This document shows, piece by piece, positions 32,793 to 43,300 of a DNA stretch of 64,000 bases (position 1 is its first letter; each line of letters starts with the position of its first letter). A model generated the notes under the pieces. That model ran no database searches, was not told the DNA's origin, and saw only the letters and a list, made by a program, of their open reading frames with translations. The stretch is from Microbacterium sp. cf046. GTDB taxonomy: Bacteria; Actinomycetota; Actinomycetes; Actinomycetales; Microbacteriaceae. A program made the position numbers and the translations under genes. The stretch spans positions 372,001 to 436,000 of the forward strand of contig NZ_FOZJ01000001.1 of the NCBI RefSeq assembly GCF_900114345.1, given 5' to 3'.

Positions 32793-34064
32793 GTGCCGAA
32801 TCCATCCAGAATCTTCACCCGGCGCGCGGCGGCAGCGCTCGCGGTCGTGCTCATCGGGTCGACCCTCGGGGCGTGTGCGAGTTCCGGCGGCCGCGAGACG
32901 ATCCGGTTCGCCCTCGCCAAGCCCGAGGCGATCCCCTACATGCGGGACCTCGTCCAGGAGTACAACAGCTCGCAGGACGATGTGACCGTGGTGCTCGACA
33001 CCTCCGGCATCGATGCGGTCTCGGCCGGATTCGTCCGTGGCGATCCGCCCGACATCGCCCTGAACAACTACAACCAGGAGACCGCGCGCTTCATCCAGCG
33101 CTGCGCGATGTCCGATCTCTCCGACACCGAGGCGGCGCAGAGCGTTCGGGAGGACCTGACGCCGTTCATGGATCAGTTCGGCGTATGCGAGGGTCGCACG
33201 AGCGCGATCCCGTATTCGATCATGGGCGCGGCGGTGATCTACAACAAGGAGATCTTCGAGCAGAACGATCTCGAAGTGCCGACCACGTGGGATGAGCTGA
33301 TCGAGGTGTGCGAGACGCTCGAGGCCGCGGGGATCACGCCGTTCTACGCGACCTTCGCGGACAACTGGACGGTGGGACAGGGCTGGTACGACTACACCGT
33401 GGGCGGCATGCTCGACACGGTCACGTTCTTCGACGAGCTCGCTGCGGAGGGCCCGAACGTCGGGCCGGACTCGGCGGTCTCGTTCCAGAAGGATCAGGCC
33501 GAACCGGTCGACAGGATGCTCGAGCTGTCGCAGTACGTCAACGACGACGCCGCGAGCCGCACGTACGGCGACGGCAACACGGCGATGGCGAACGGCGAGG
33601 GCGCGATGTACCTGCAGGGCCCGTGGGCGCTGGGCGAGATCGCGAAGGCGGCCCCCGACCTCGACCTCGGGATGTTCCCGCTGCCGGTCACCGACGATCC
33701 GGGTGACCTGAAGGCCAGGATCAACATGGACCTCGCCGCGTGGATCCCCGTGGCGTCGAAGCACCAGGAAGCTGCCCGCGCGTTTCTGGCGTACCTCTAC
33801 CAGCCGGAGGTCATCCAGGCGTACAACGAGTCGCAATTGGGATTCGTGCCGACCAAGAACGCCCCGCCCGTCGAGGACGAGCGCATCATCGGGCTCCAGG
33901 AGTACATCGACGCCGGCGACGTCTACCAGGGCTCGACGCAGCTCGTGCCTCGAGCGATCCCGATCATGAACTACACGCAGGCCATCATCCTGGGCAGCGA
34001 TCCGCAGCGGATCCTGAGCAACATCGACGCCGACTACGCGCGGCTCGCTTTCCGTCAGCAGTGA
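32793..34064 (+). CDS. Sugar ABC transporter substrate-binding lipoprotein (CUT1)
   Basis: This 423-residue family 1 binding protein has a twin-arginine-containing signal peptide and lipobox LGAC with Cys28. The mature part has the family pieces GAAVIYNKEIFEQND, VPTTWDELIEVCETL and NGEGAMYLQGPWALGEI. I chose GTG 32793 behind GGAAGGGG; a TTG start 18 bp upstream is less likely. It delivers an oligosaccharide to the two permeases that follow. The GH13 alpha-glucosidase in the operon points to an alpha-glucoside such as maltose, isomaltose or trehalose. No ATPase is in the operon, so a shared MsiK-type ATPase is likely. Confidence 0.9.
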   Translation: MPNPSRIFTRRAAAALAVVLIGSTLGACASSGGRETIRFALAKPEAIPYMRDLVQEYNSSQDDVTVVLDTSGIDAVSAGFVRGDPPDIALNNYNQETARFIQRCAMSDLSDTEAAQSVREDLTPFMDQFGVCEGRTSAIPYSIMGAAVIYNKEIFEQNDLEVPTTWDELIEVCETLEAAGITPFYATFADNWTVGQGWYDYTVGGMLDTVTFFDELAAEGPNVGPDSAVSFQKDQAEPVDRMLELSQYVNDDAASRTYGDGNTAMANGEGAMYLQGPWALGEIAKAAPDLDLGMFPLPVTDDPGDLKARINMDLAAWIPVASKHQEAARAFLAYLYQPEVIQAYNESQLGFVPTKNAPPVEDERIIGLQEYIDAGDVYQGSTQLVPRAIPIMNYTQAIILGSDPQRILSNIDADYARLAFRQQ

Positions 34065-34086
34065 TCCGGGCACAAAGGAGTCCCTC

Positions 34087-35022
34087 ATGACAACCACGAC
34101 GGCCCCGGCCACCACAGCGACCCTCGTCACACAGGGCACGCGACGACCTGGACAGACTCGCTCGCGCCGCCGCGTCGAGCCCATCTACTACCTGTTCCTG
34201 GTTCCGACCCTGATCCTGTTCACGCTCGCGATCACCCTTCCTGCGGTGATCGGGATCTTCTTCAGCTTCACCGACTCGATCGGCCTCGGGGAGTGGAAGT
34301 TCATCGGGCTCACGAACTACCTCGCCCTGTGGCAGGACCCTCTGGTCGTGCAGAGCTACCTGTTCACCTTCGGGTTCTCGGTCGTGACGGTCATCCTCGT
34401 GAACATCATCGCGCTGCTCCTGGCCGTGGCGCTCACATCGCAGATCCGGCTGAAGACTCCGCTGCGCACGATCTTCGTGATCCCGATGGTGATCTCGGCC
34501 ATCGTCATCTCGTTCGTCTTCAAGTTCCTGTTCTCGAACTCGCTGCCGGCATTCGCCGACTTCACCGGCATCGCGTGGCTGCAGGAGAGCATCCTGGCCA
34601 ATCCGGACTGGGCGTGGGTGGCGATCGTGATCGTCACGGCATGGCAGGCGATCCCGGGCGCGCTGCTCATCTACATCGCCGGCATCCTGTCGATCCCCGG
34701 CGAGGTCTACGAAGCAGCCGACATCGACGGGGCGAGCAAGGTGCAGCAGCTCACGCGCATCACGGTCCCGCTGATGTTCGGCTACATCGTGATCAACGTG
34801 ATCCTGGGCTTCAAGGGCTTCCTGAACGCGTACGACGTCATCAAGGGCCTCACCGGCGGCGGACCGGGAACGTCGACCTACAGCATCGCGATGACGGTCG
34901 TGTCGGGTCTGACCACCGGCGACTATGCCTATCAGATGGCCAACGCGACGGTCTTCTTCGTCATCACCGTCCTGATAGCCATCGTCCAACTCTCGATCAC
35001 GCGCGGAAGGAACGCCCTCTGA
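34087..35022 (+). CDS. Sugar ABC transporter permease, MalF/UgpA type
   Basis: This 311-residue membrane protein has six helices and the EAA loop EAADIDGASKVQQLTRITVP near residues 216-235, as in CUT1 permeases. An AAAGGAG site precedes the ATG. It lies 22 bp after the binding protein and shares one base (TGATG) with the next permease. Together they form the channel for the sugar. Confidence 0.93.
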   Translation: MTTTTAPATTATLVTQGTRRPGQTRSRRRVEPIYYLFLVPTLILFTLAITLPAVIGIFFSFTDSIGLGEWKFIGLTNYLALWQDPLVVQSYLFTFGFSVVTVILVNIIALLLAVALTSQIRLKTPLRTIFVIPMVISAIVISFVFKFLFSNSLPAFADFTGIAWLQESILANPDWAWVAIVIVTAWQAIPGALLIYIAGILSIPGEVYEAADIDGASKVQQLTRITVPLMFGYIVINVILGFKGFLNAYDVIKGLTGGGPGTSTYSIAMTVVSGLTTGDYAYQMANATVFFVITVLIAIVQLSITRGRNAL

Positions 35023-35936
35023 TGTCAGTTCAGCCAGCACTCGTCATCGAAACGGTCGAGGCCACGGAGGTCCTCGAGGGCACCGCCCCGAAGAAGGCCG
35101 GGGGCCGCATCCGCATGGAGCGGGTCAACTGGACCGGCACCATCCTCCTCATCCTCTGCGCGATCACGGTCCTGTTGCCGCTGTACGTCACCGTGACGAT
35201 GGCGTTCAAGACCAGCGCGCAGGCCGTCGACGGCAACGCGTTCTCGCTGCCGGCGCCGTTCAGCGTCGAAGGCTTCGTGGCGGCATGGGACCTCGTCAAC
35301 TTCCCGGTGGGGGCGGCCATGTCGGTGCTGGTCACCGCGGGCACCGTCACCGCGACGATCTTCCTGGCCGCGTTCGCCTCATTCGCGATCGTGCGCAACT
35401 GGGATCACAAGCTGTTCCGCTACTCGTTCTTCTACCTGCTCGCGGCGATGTTCATCCCGTTCCCCGTCGTCGCGCTGCCGCAGGTGCAGCTGACCGGACT
35501 CGTCGGGCTGGCCAACCCCGTCGGCGTGATCATCCTCGCGACCATGTTCCAGTTGAGCTTCAGCGTGCTGCTGTTCACCGCGTTCCTGCGTTCGATCCCG
35601 TTCGAGCTCGAGGAGAGCGCGCGCATCGACGGCGCGTCCACGTGGCAGACCTTCTGGCACATGATCTTCCCGCTGCTCGCACCCATGAGCGCGACGATCG
35701 GCATCTTCGCCTTCCTGTACGCGTGGAACGACTTCATGATGCCGTCGCTCATCATCGCGGACCCCGCGCTGCAGACCCTTCCCGTGCTCAACTCGCTGTT
35801 CCAATCGCAGTTCAGCAACAGCTACAACGTGGCGTTCGCGTCGTACCTGATGGCGATGGCGCCGGCGATCATCGTGTACCTGTTCACGCAGCGCTGGGTG
35901 ATGGAGGGCGTGACCCAGGGAGCCGTCAAGGGCTGA
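35022..35936 (+). CDS. Sugar ABC transporter permease, MalG/UgpE type
   Basis: This 304-residue membrane protein has an N-terminal polar segment of about 35 residues, six helices, and the EAA loop ESARIDGASTWQTFWHMIFP near 201-220. It is the partner of the preceding MalF-type permease. Start and stop are both in TGATG junctions, so expression is coupled to the glucosidase gene downstream. Confidence 0.93.
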   Translation: MSVQPALVIETVEATEVLEGTAPKKAGGRIRMERVNWTGTILLILCAITVLLPLYVTVTMAFKTSAQAVDGNAFSLPAPFSVEGFVAAWDLVNFPVGAAMSVLVTAGTVTATIFLAAFASFAIVRNWDHKLFRYSFFYLLAAMFIPFPVVALPQVQLTGLVGLANPVGVIILATMFQLSFSVLLFTAFLRSIPFELEESARIDGASTWQTFWHMIFPLLAPMSATIGIFAFLYAWNDFMMPSLIIADPALQTLPVLNSLFQSQFSNSYNVAFASYLMAMAPAIIVYLFTQRWVMEGVTQGAVKG

Positions 35937-37585
35937 TGACGACAACGGATGCCACATGGTGGCGGCAGGCGGCCGTCTATCAGGTGTACCCGCGCAGCTT
36001 CGCCGACGCCGACGGCGACGGGATCGGCGACATCGCCGGCATCACGTCCCGGGTGCCCTATCTCGCCCGCCTCGGCATCGACGCGGTGTGGCTGAGCCCC
36101 TTCTACCCGTCGGCACTTGCCGACGGCGGCTATGACGTCGCCGACTACCGTGACGTCGATCCGCGGCTGGGCACGCTCGAGGACTTCGATGCGATGGTCG
36201 CCGCGCTGCACGCGCAGGACATCCGGGTGGTGGTCGACATCGTGCCGAACCACACCTCCGATCAGCACGAGTGGTTCCAGGAGGCGCTCGCGGCCGGCCC
36301 GGGATCCCCCGCCCGCGACCGGTACATCTTCCGCGAGGGGACGGGGCCGGGAGGCGCCGAGGCACCCACCGACTGGGAGTCGGCCTTCGGCGGCCCGGCG
36401 TGGGATCGAGCAGCCGATGGGCAGTGGTACCTGCACAATTTCGCCGTGGAACAGCCGGACCTCAACTGGGCGAACCCCGAGGTGCGCGACGACTTCGTGC
36501 GCACGCTGCGCTTCTGGTCGGATCGCGGCGTCGACGGCTTCCGCATCGACGTGGCGCACATGCTCACGAAGGACATGTCGGAGCCGCTGCCCTCGCGCGC
36601 CGAGCTGGACGCGATGCCGCGCGACGGCGCGCATCCGCTGATCGATCGGGACGACGTGCACGAGGTGTACGCCGAGTGGCGCCAGGTCTTCAACTCCTAC
36701 GATCCGCCGCGCACCGCGGTTGCCGAAGCATGGGTCGATCGCGCCCGGATCCCGCTGTACGCCCGCGCGGAAAGTCTCGGACAGGCCTTCAACTTCGACC
36801 TCCTCGAGGCGGACTTCGCAGCCGACCAGTTCCGCCGGATCGTGACCGAGAACCTCGAACTCGCCGCGTCATCCGGCTCGTCCACGACCTGGGTGCTCTC
36901 CAACCACGACGTCGTCCGGCACGCCACCCGCTACGGGCTGCCGCATCCGGAGCGCGACGCAGACGGGCGGCCCGCGCTCAAGCATGGCAACGAGTGGCTG
37001 CTGTCGGGGGGCAGGCAGCCTCGACTCGACCGTGCCGGCGGACTTCGGCGCGCGCGGGCCGCCACACTCTTCGTGCTCGCCCTCCCGGGCTCGGCGTACC
37101 TCTACCAGGGCGAAGAGCTCGGCCTGCACGAGGTGGCGGAACTCGACGACGCCGACCGTCAGGACCCGACGTTCTTCCGCAGCCCCGGCCAGGACCTCGG
37201 GCGGGATGGATGCCGCGTCCCTCTGCCCTGGACTCGCACGGGCGGCTCCTTCGGCTTCGGCGCCGATGGGGCGCACCTGCCGCAGCCGGCGTGGTTCGGA
37301 CAGTGCTCGGTCGAGGCCGAGGAGGAGCACCACGACTCGACCCTGACGCTGTACCGCCGTGCGCTCGCGCTGAGGCGCGAACTCCAGTCCGTCGAGCAGC
37401 TCACCTGGATCGACGCGGGACGCGCAGACGTGCTGTGGTTCGAGCGCCCGAACGGATGGACCGTCGTGGCGAACTTCGGGACTGAGCCCTTCCCGCTCGA
37501 TCGCGCGGACATCGTGCTCGCCAGCACCGACGTCCCCATCGGCGTGGTGCCGGGCGAATCGACGGTCTGGCTCGCTTCTCGGTGA
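35936..37585 (+). CDS. GH13 alpha-glucosidase (oligo-1,6-glucosidase/AglA type)
   Basis: This 549-residue GH13 enzyme lacks a signal peptide and so works in the cytoplasm on imported sugar. The nucleophile is Asp205 (GFRIDVAHM), the acid/base Glu264 (VAEAW) and the third acid Asp325 (SNHDVVRH). Early motifs are AVYQVYPRSFADADGDGIGD and DIVPNHTSDQH. It is likely to hydrolyse alpha-glucosidic di- and oligosaccharides; the linkage is not certain. It ends the operon at a strong terminator. Confidence 0.92.
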   Translation: MTTTDATWWRQAAVYQVYPRSFADADGDGIGDIAGITSRVPYLARLGIDAVWLSPFYPSALADGGYDVADYRDVDPRLGTLEDFDAMVAALHAQDIRVVVDIVPNHTSDQHEWFQEALAAGPGSPARDRYIFREGTGPGGAEAPTDWESAFGGPAWDRAADGQWYLHNFAVEQPDLNWANPEVRDDFVRTLRFWSDRGVDGFRIDVAHMLTKDMSEPLPSRAELDAMPRDGAHPLIDRDDVHEVYAEWRQVFNSYDPPRTAVAEAWVDRARIPLYARAESLGQAFNFDLLEADFAADQFRRIVTENLELAASSGSSTTWVLSNHDVVRHATRYGLPHPERDADGRPALKHGNEWLLSGGRQPRLDRAGGLRRARAATLFVLALPGSAYLYQGEELGLHEVAELDDADRQDPTFFRSPGQDLGRDGCRVPLPWTRTGGSFGFGADGAHLPQPAWFGQCSVEAEEEHHDSTLTLYRRALALRRELQSVEQLTWIDAGRADVLWFERPNGWTVVANFGTEPFPLDRADIVLASTDVPIGVVPGESTVWLASR

Positions 37586-37617
37586 GGTCGAACGGCCGGC
37601 TTCACCGGGGAAAAGAC

Positions 37618-37658
37618 GGATGCCGCGTCCCGACGCAGTTGTCGGGGACGCGGCATCC
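37618..37658. terminator. Bidirectional terminator with GGATGCCGC arms
   Basis: A 17-base arm (37618-37634) starting GGATGCCGCGTCCC and an 18-base arm (37641-37658) ending GCGGCATCC pair around a six-base loop with a single bulge, between converging genes. Confidence 0.75.
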
Positions 37659-37702
37659 GTGCTCCGGGGGGAGCGGGTCAGCCGGGCCGGCTGACACGTC
37701 TA

Positions 37703-37867
37703 TCAGGTGCGGCGATTGCCGCTGATCACTCGGAACAGGAAGATGATCAGCGCGATCACACCGACGATGAGCGCGACCCAGAGGAGCCAGCTCAGTGCCG
37801 AGTTCAGTCCGCCGAAGATCGCGAGGATGACCGCGATCACGATGATGATGATGAGGGCGAGGTTCAT
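37703..37867 (-). CDS. Small two-helix membrane protein
   Basis: This 54-residue protein has two hydrophobic helices (residues 2-21 and 28-48) and a basic tail SGNRRT. The ATG at 37867 follows AAGGAG, so the longer frame is not used. It resembles small lipid-associated membrane proteins often expressed under stress, but no family is certain. It is monocistronic; the 255-bp upstream gap has no other gene. Confidence 0.75.
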   Translation of the reverse strand: MNLALIIIIVIAVILAIFGGLNSALSWLLWVALIVGVIALIIFLFRVISGNRRT

Positions 37868-38122
37868 GGAGGTTTCTCCTTCTGTCGCCGGGCTGCGGGG
37901 GATTTGGCGCGACCCGGATGCCCCTGGGGGCACGGATAAGAGAATGCACCCCTCGCGTGCGCGGGGGGAGGGGCTTGACGCGTGACGATCGGCGGTGATA
38001 CGCGCTGGATTGCCCCTCATCCGCAGGTATCGAGACGCGCTGGGACTGTCAACCCCTCCCGCTCCGGGACGCCACGGTCGTAGCGTCGGAGGACCAAGGT
38101 CGATCGGACCAAGGAGGAGACC

Positions 38123-38392
38123 ATGCCGAACCGCAGCGCGTCAGGCAGTCTGAAGAATCGCGAACTGTACGAGGAGCTCCGCAACGAGGGAGCCTCCAAA
38201 GAGAAGGCCGCTCGCATCTCGAACGCCGTCGAGCGGCACGGCCCGGCCGCCGTGGCCCGCCGGGGCGGCCAGTCGGGTGACTACGAACGATGGACCGTCC
38301 CGCATCTGCGCGAACGTGCGAAGCAGATCGGACTGTCCGGGTACTCCGGCAAACGCAAGGCGGATCTCATCCGGATGCTGCGCACGCACTGA
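38123..38392 (+). CDS. Small SAP/Rho-N-like DNA-binding protein
   Basis: This 89-residue protein has a helical N-terminus (LKNRELYEELRNEGASKEKAARISNA) of the kind found in small stress proteins, a Gly/Arg turn, and a C-terminal SAP/Rho-N-like helix pair, WTVPHLRERAKQIGLSGYSGKRKADLIRMLR, that probably binds DNA. A perfect AAGGAGGAG site precedes the ATG. It sits 37 bp upstream of topoisomerase IB on the same strand. In related bacteria the two are often neighbours. Confidence 0.82.
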   Translation: MPNRSASGSLKNRELYEELRNEGASKEKAARISNAVERHGPAAVARRGGQSGDYERWTVPHLRERAKQIGLSGYSGKRKADLIRMLRTH

Positions 38393-38429
38393 CGCGCACC
38401 ACCCCTGACGCACCAAGACGAGGCACGAC

Positions 38430-39392
38430 GTGGCACGACTAGTCCGGGTGCGCCCGGGAGATGATCCCGGGTTCCGGCGCATCCGCTCCGGGAGCGGGTT
38501 CCGCTACGCCGATGCGAAGGGCGACGCCCCCGGGCCTGCAGACCGCGAGCGGATCCACGGTCTCGTGATCCCGCCCGCCTGGGACGACGTGTGGATCGCG
38601 GTCGAGCCCAGCGCACATATCCAGGCGACCGGCGTCGATGACGCCGGCAGGCGTCAGTATCTCTATCACCCCAAGTGGCGCGAGCGCCGCGATCGCCGCA
38701 AGTTCTCGCGGGCCCTCGAGCTCGCCGCGGCACTGCCGCACGCGCGCGGTCGCGTCACGACCGCGCTGCGCCGCGAGGACCTCGACCGGGAGCGCGTGCT
38801 CGCGGCATCCTTCCGGCTGCTCGACGAGGCTGCCCCCCGGATCGGATCCGCCCGCTATCTCGCGCAGCACGGCAGTCGAGGTCTCACGACCCTGCAGCGA
38901 CGGGATGCCGTCGTCTCGGCATCCGTCATCACCCTGTCGTTTCCGGGCAAGAGCGGCAAGCGCGCCCTCATCGAGATCGATGACGAGGATCTCGCGGTGG
39001 TGATGGCGGAGCTGAGCGGGGGCAGGCCGCGCTCGCCGCTGCTGTCGTATCAGCGCGGCAACCGCCGCGTTCCGCTGACACCGGCCGACGTGAACTCGCA
39101 CGTGCGCTCGCTCACGGGCGGAGCGTTCACCGCGAAGGACTTCCGAACGCTTCGCGGCACGATCATGGCGGCTGACGCGCTCGCGCGGATCGGCACCGTC
39201 GATACGGCGAAGGATCGCAAGCGGGCGGAGACCCTCGCTGTGCGTGCCACCGCGGACGCGCTCGGCAACACCCCTGCTGTCGCCCGCGGGAGCTACATCG
39301 ACCCTGGCGTGTTCCAGGCGTACGCGCGGGGCGAGCTGCTCGCCCTCGACGTGTCGCCGGAGTCCGCGATCCAGCGGCTGCTGATCGGCTGA
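38430..39392 (+). CDS. DNA topoisomerase IB
   Basis: This 320-residue protein is a bacterial type IB topoisomerase, which relaxes supercoils through a 3'-phosphotyrosine. The nucleophile is Tyr289 (GSYIDPGVF). Other active-site pieces are the Arg of DFRTLRGT, the Lys loop LSFPGKSGKRA and the RYLAQHGSRGLTTL strand. The N-terminal part has PPAWDDVWI and GRRQYLYHPKWRERRD, conserved in the family. GTG 38430 is the start. It probably works with the preceding SAP-like protein. Confidence 0.92.
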   Translation: MARLVRVRPGDDPGFRRIRSGSGFRYADAKGDAPGPADRERIHGLVIPPAWDDVWIAVEPSAHIQATGVDDAGRRQYLYHPKWRERRDRRKFSRALELAAALPHARGRVTTALRREDLDRERVLAASFRLLDEAAPRIGSARYLAQHGSRGLTTLQRRDAVVSASVITLSFPGKSGKRALIEIDDEDLAVVMAELSGGRPRSPLLSYQRGNRRVPLTPADVNSHVRSLTGGAFTAKDFRTLRGTIMAADALARIGTVDTAKDRKRAETLAVRATADALGNTPAVARGSYIDPGVFQAYARGELLALDVSPESAIQRLLIG

Positions 39393-39402
39393 CGACGGGG
39401 AA

Positions 39403-39408
39403 TAGTGT
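39403..39408 (+). promoter_or_regulatory. Leaderless -10 box of the first fluoride-channel gene
   Basis: TAGTGT is followed by GATGGC and the GTG at 39415. Confidence 0.55.
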
Positions 39409-39414
39409 GATGGC

Positions 39415-39852
39415 GTGCCGCACCCACCCGTCTTCCGTGCACGGATGCTGGGCGTGGTCATGGCCGGCGGGGTCATCGGCGTCGCGCTTCGCGAGCTGCT
39501 CCTGCTGCCGTTCGTCACGGGTGCCCCCGACTCGCTCGCCCTGACGATCGCAACGGCAGGCGTCAACGTCATCGGCTCGTTCGCGCTCGGCGTCGTGGTC
39601 GGGCTCCTGCGGGACCGGCATCCGCTCGCCCGCGGATTCCTCGGGACCGGCGTGCTCGGAGGCTTCACGACGTACAGTGCGTTCGCTGTGCAGACCGCTG
39701 TCCTGCTCGGCTCGGCGCCGCTGGCCGGCATCGCACTCGGCGTCCTCTCCGTGCTGCTCGGGCTCGCAGCAGCTGCGCTGGGCGTGCGGATGACCGGGGG
39801 TCGGCGCGGTACGGAGCCCGACACGGAAGCCAGCTCGGGAGCGGCCGCGTGA
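39415..39852 (+). CDS. crcB: Fluoride channel subunit CrcB/FluC (first of a pair)
   Basis: This 145-residue protein has four membrane helices and the Fluc motifs GVNVIGSFALG and GGFTTYSAF. Fluc dimers assemble antiparallel and expel fluoride. The gene overlaps the second copy by 4 bp, so the two subunits probably form a heterodimer of opposite topology, as in other Gram-positives with paired genes. A Ser/Glu/Ala tail follows the last helix. No fluoride riboswitch is present: the start is leaderless. Confidence 0.92.
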   Translation: MPHPPVFRARMLGVVMAGGVIGVALRELLLLPFVTGAPDSLALTIATAGVNVIGSFALGVVVGLLRDRHPLARGFLGTGVLGGFTTYSAFAVQTAVLLGSAPLAGIALGVLSVLLGLAAAALGVRMTGGRRGTEPDTEASSGAAA

Positions 39853-40223
39853 GCGCCTGGGTCCTCATCGCGGCGGCCGTGGCCGGCGGCGTCGGCGCTG
39901 GTCTGCGCTACCTCGTCGATGTGCTCGTCGTCGGCGGCCGGCCGGGGCGTCTTCCCCTCGGCATCTTCGTGGTGAACGTCACGGGCTCCTTCGCCCTCGG
40001 GCTGGTCACCGCACTCGGGGCGGGGCTCATCGGCGGGGACGCGGTGTGGATCCTCGGCGTCGGCCTGCTGGGCGGGTACACGACCTTCAGCACGGTCTCC
40101 CTCGAGTCGGTGCTGCTCGCCCGGAGCGGCGAGGCTCGTCGGGGGTGGCTGAACGCCGCCGGCACGCTGGTGATCGGAGTCGCGGCGGCCGCCGCGGGAC
40201 TCGCGATCGGCAACCTCTTCTGA
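39849..40223 (+). CDS. crcB: Fluoride channel subunit CrcB/FluC (second of a pair)
   Basis: This 124-residue protein has four membrane helices, VVNVTGSFALG and GGYTTFSTVS. The second phenylalanine position of the TTFSTF motif is Val here, while the first subunit has Tyr then Phe at these positions. The GTGA overlap with the upstream copy couples the two. It should sit in the membrane in the opposite orientation to its partner. Confidence 0.92.
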   Translation: MSAWVLIAAAVAGGVGAGLRYLVDVLVVGGRPGRLPLGIFVVNVTGSFALGLVTALGAGLIGGDAVWILGVGLLGGYTTFSTVSLESVLLARSGEARRGWLNAAGTLVIGVAAAAAGLAIGNLF

Positions 40224-40380
40224 CCGCCGCGAACGCGCGTATCCACGGCGAACGCGAGGTTTTCGGCATGGGATACTGAGACCCCGATACATCTCCGTAT
40301 CCGCCGCAGGATGATCCCCGCGGCATCCTGGCCCGGCGATCCACCCGGGCATCCCGAACTGCATCACAGCGAAGGCCCCC

Positions 40381-43300
40381 GTGTCGAATCTCGCCGTCCT
40401 GAGCCTCAAGAACCGTGCGCTCATCGCCCTCATCACGATCGTCGCTGCGGTCTTCGGAGGACTCGCGCTCACGAGTCTCAAGCAGGAGCTGATCCCGTCG
40501 ATCGAGTTCCCGCAGCTCGTCGTGGTCTCGACCTACCCCGGAGCGTCCCCCGAGGTCGTCAGCAACGACGTCTCGGTGCCGATCGAATCGGCCATCCAGG
40601 GTGTCCCCGGTCTCGAGTCGACCTCGGCGACCAGCACGACGAACGCCTCGATCATCCAGGCCTCGTTCACCTACGGCACCAATCTGGCCACCGCCGAGCA
40701 GAAGATCAACCAGGCGATCAACCGCATCAAGAGCCAGCTGCCCGACGGCGTCGAGCCCAACGTCATCTCCGCGAGCATCGACGATTTCCCCGTCATCCAG
40801 CTCGCCGTCACCGGCTACGACGACGAGGAGACCATCCAGGCGCAGCTGGAGTCGACGGTCGTCCCGGAGCTCGAGGACGTTCCCGGGGTCAACGCGGCCC
40901 AGATCGTCGGCGGCGTAGGGCAGCGCGTCACGATCACTCCGGATCCGGAGGCGCTCGCCGATGCCGGGTACACCCAGCAGGCGATCCGCGACGCGCTCGA
41001 TCAGAACGGCGTCCTGTTCCCGGGTGGCGAGATCACCGAAGACGATCAGACGCTCACCGTTCAGACCGGCTCGAAGATCGCCACCGTCGACGAGATCGCC
41101 GCGCTCCCGCTCGTGCCGTCCACGGCCGGCCAGCTCCGTGCCGGTGAGGTGACGATCGCCGACGTCGCCACGGTCGAGCAGAACGAGGACCCGGTCACCA
41201 CGATCTCGCGGGTGGACGGCGAGCCGGCCCTGACGATCGCGGTCACCAAGCTCCCGTCCGCCAACACCGTTGATGTGTCGCGCGGCGTGCTCGCGGTGCT
41301 CCCCGATCTCGAGGACTCCCTCGGCGGCGCGACGTTCACGGTCGTCTTCGACCAGGCGCCGTACATCCAGCAGTCGATCGAGTCCCTCGCGCAGGAGGGT
41401 CTGCTCGGCCTGTTCTTCGCCGTCCTGGTGATCCTCGTGTTCCTGCTGTCGGTGCGCGCGACCCTGGTGACCGCGATCTCGATCCCGACGAGCGTGCTGA
41501 TCACGTTCATCGGCATCCAGGCATTCGGCTATTCGCTGAACATCCTCACCCTCGGCGCGCTCACGATCGCGATCGGGCGCGTCGTGGACGACTCGATCGT
41601 CGTGATCGAGAACATCAAGCGCCACTACGTCGGCGATGCCGACAAGATGCAGTCGATCCTGCGTGCGGTGCGCGAAGTGGCCTCGGCGATCACCGCGTCG
41701 ACGGTCACGACGGTCGCGGTGTTCCTGCCGATCGCGTTCGTCGGCGACGTGACAGGGGAGCTCTTCCGCCCGTTCGCCCTCACGGTGACGATCGCCATGA
41801 CGGCATCCCTGTTCGTGGCGCTCACGATCGTTCCGGTGCTCGCGTACTGGTTCCTTCGCCCGGGCAAGCCGCTTCTGGACGCCGACGGCCGCCAGGTCGA
41901 CCCCGAAGCGCCCGAGGCTCCGCCCAGCCGTCTGCAGAAGTCGTACCTGCCGATCCTGCGCTGGACGCTCAAGCACTCCTGGGTCACGCTTCTGCTGGCT
42001 GTGCTCGTGCTCGCCGGCACCGTCGCGGCCGCTCCGTTCATGAAGACGAACTTCCTGGGCGACTCCGGCCAGAACACCTTCACGATGACGCAGGAGATCG
42101 GCGCCGCTCCCAGCCTCGAGGCCGAGGATGCCGCATCCGAGCAGGTGGAGGAGATCCTGCTCGGGATCGACGGGATCCAGACCGTGCAGGTCTCCATCGG
42201 CTCGAGCGGCTCCGCGCTGCGCGACGCGTTCACCGGCGGCGGCAGCGGCACCACGTACTCGATCACGACCGATCCCGACGCCGATCAGGTCGCGCTGCGC
42301 GAAGAGGTGCAGAGCGCGGTCGGCGAGCTCGACGACGCCGGCACGTTCACCGTCGCCGGCGGCGGTGGCGGCTTCGGCTCCAGCGACATCGAGATCGACG
42401 TCACCGCGCCCGACTCGTCGACCCTCGAAGAGGCGACGGATGCCGTCGTGGACGCCGTCACGGGCGCCGAGGGCATCGGCCAGGTCTCGAGCAACCTCTC
42501 GGCATCCCTCCCCTACATCGCCGTCACGGTGGACCGCGACAAGGCCGCATCCCTTGGCCTGTCCGAGGTCGCGGTGGGCGCACTCGTGTCGAACACGATG
42601 CAGCCTCAGCGCATCGGCACGGTCGAGATCGACGACACGACGCTCACCGTGTACCTCGCGGCGTCGCAGACACCTGCGACGCTCGACGAGCTCAAGCAGC
42701 TGACCGTGCCGAGCGCGACCGGCCCGATCCCGCTCGAAGAGGTCGCCACGGTCGAGGAGAGCGAGGGTCCCACCTCGATCACGACGGAAGGCGGTCAGCG
42801 CACCGCGACCGTGACGGTCACGCCGTCCACCGACGACCTGACCACCGCTTCCGCGTCGGTCAACACCGCGCTCGCCGAAGCCGACCTGCCCGACTCGGCC
42901 GACGCCGCGCTCGGCGGAGTGATCTCGCAGCAGCAGGACGCGTTCACCCAGCTCGGGCTCGCACTGCTCGCCGCGATCCTGATCGTCTACATCGTGATGG
43001 TCGCGACCTTCAAGTCGCTACGGCAGCCCCTGCTGCTGCTGGTCTCGGTGCCGTTCGCGGCGACCGGCGCCATCCTCCTGCAGATCATCACGGGAGTGCC
43101 GCTCGGCGTCGCATCGCTCATCGGCGTCCTGATGCTCATCGGCATCGTCGTCACGAACGCGATCGTGCTCGTCGACCTCGTCAACCAGTACCGCACGAAG
43201 GGGCTGACCGCGCACGACGCGACCGTCGCCGGCGGGTCGCGCCGACTCCGGCCGATCCTGATGACGGCGCTCGCGACGATCTTCGCGCTGACCCCGATGG

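Noticed and set aside
39393-39414. Fluoride riboswitch before the crcB pair
   Set aside because: Only 22 bp separate the genes and a -10 box fills them.
38439-40481. 680-codon minus-strand frame opposite topoisomerase IB and the fluoride channels
   Set aside because: Low-complexity composition and full overlap with three well-supported genes.
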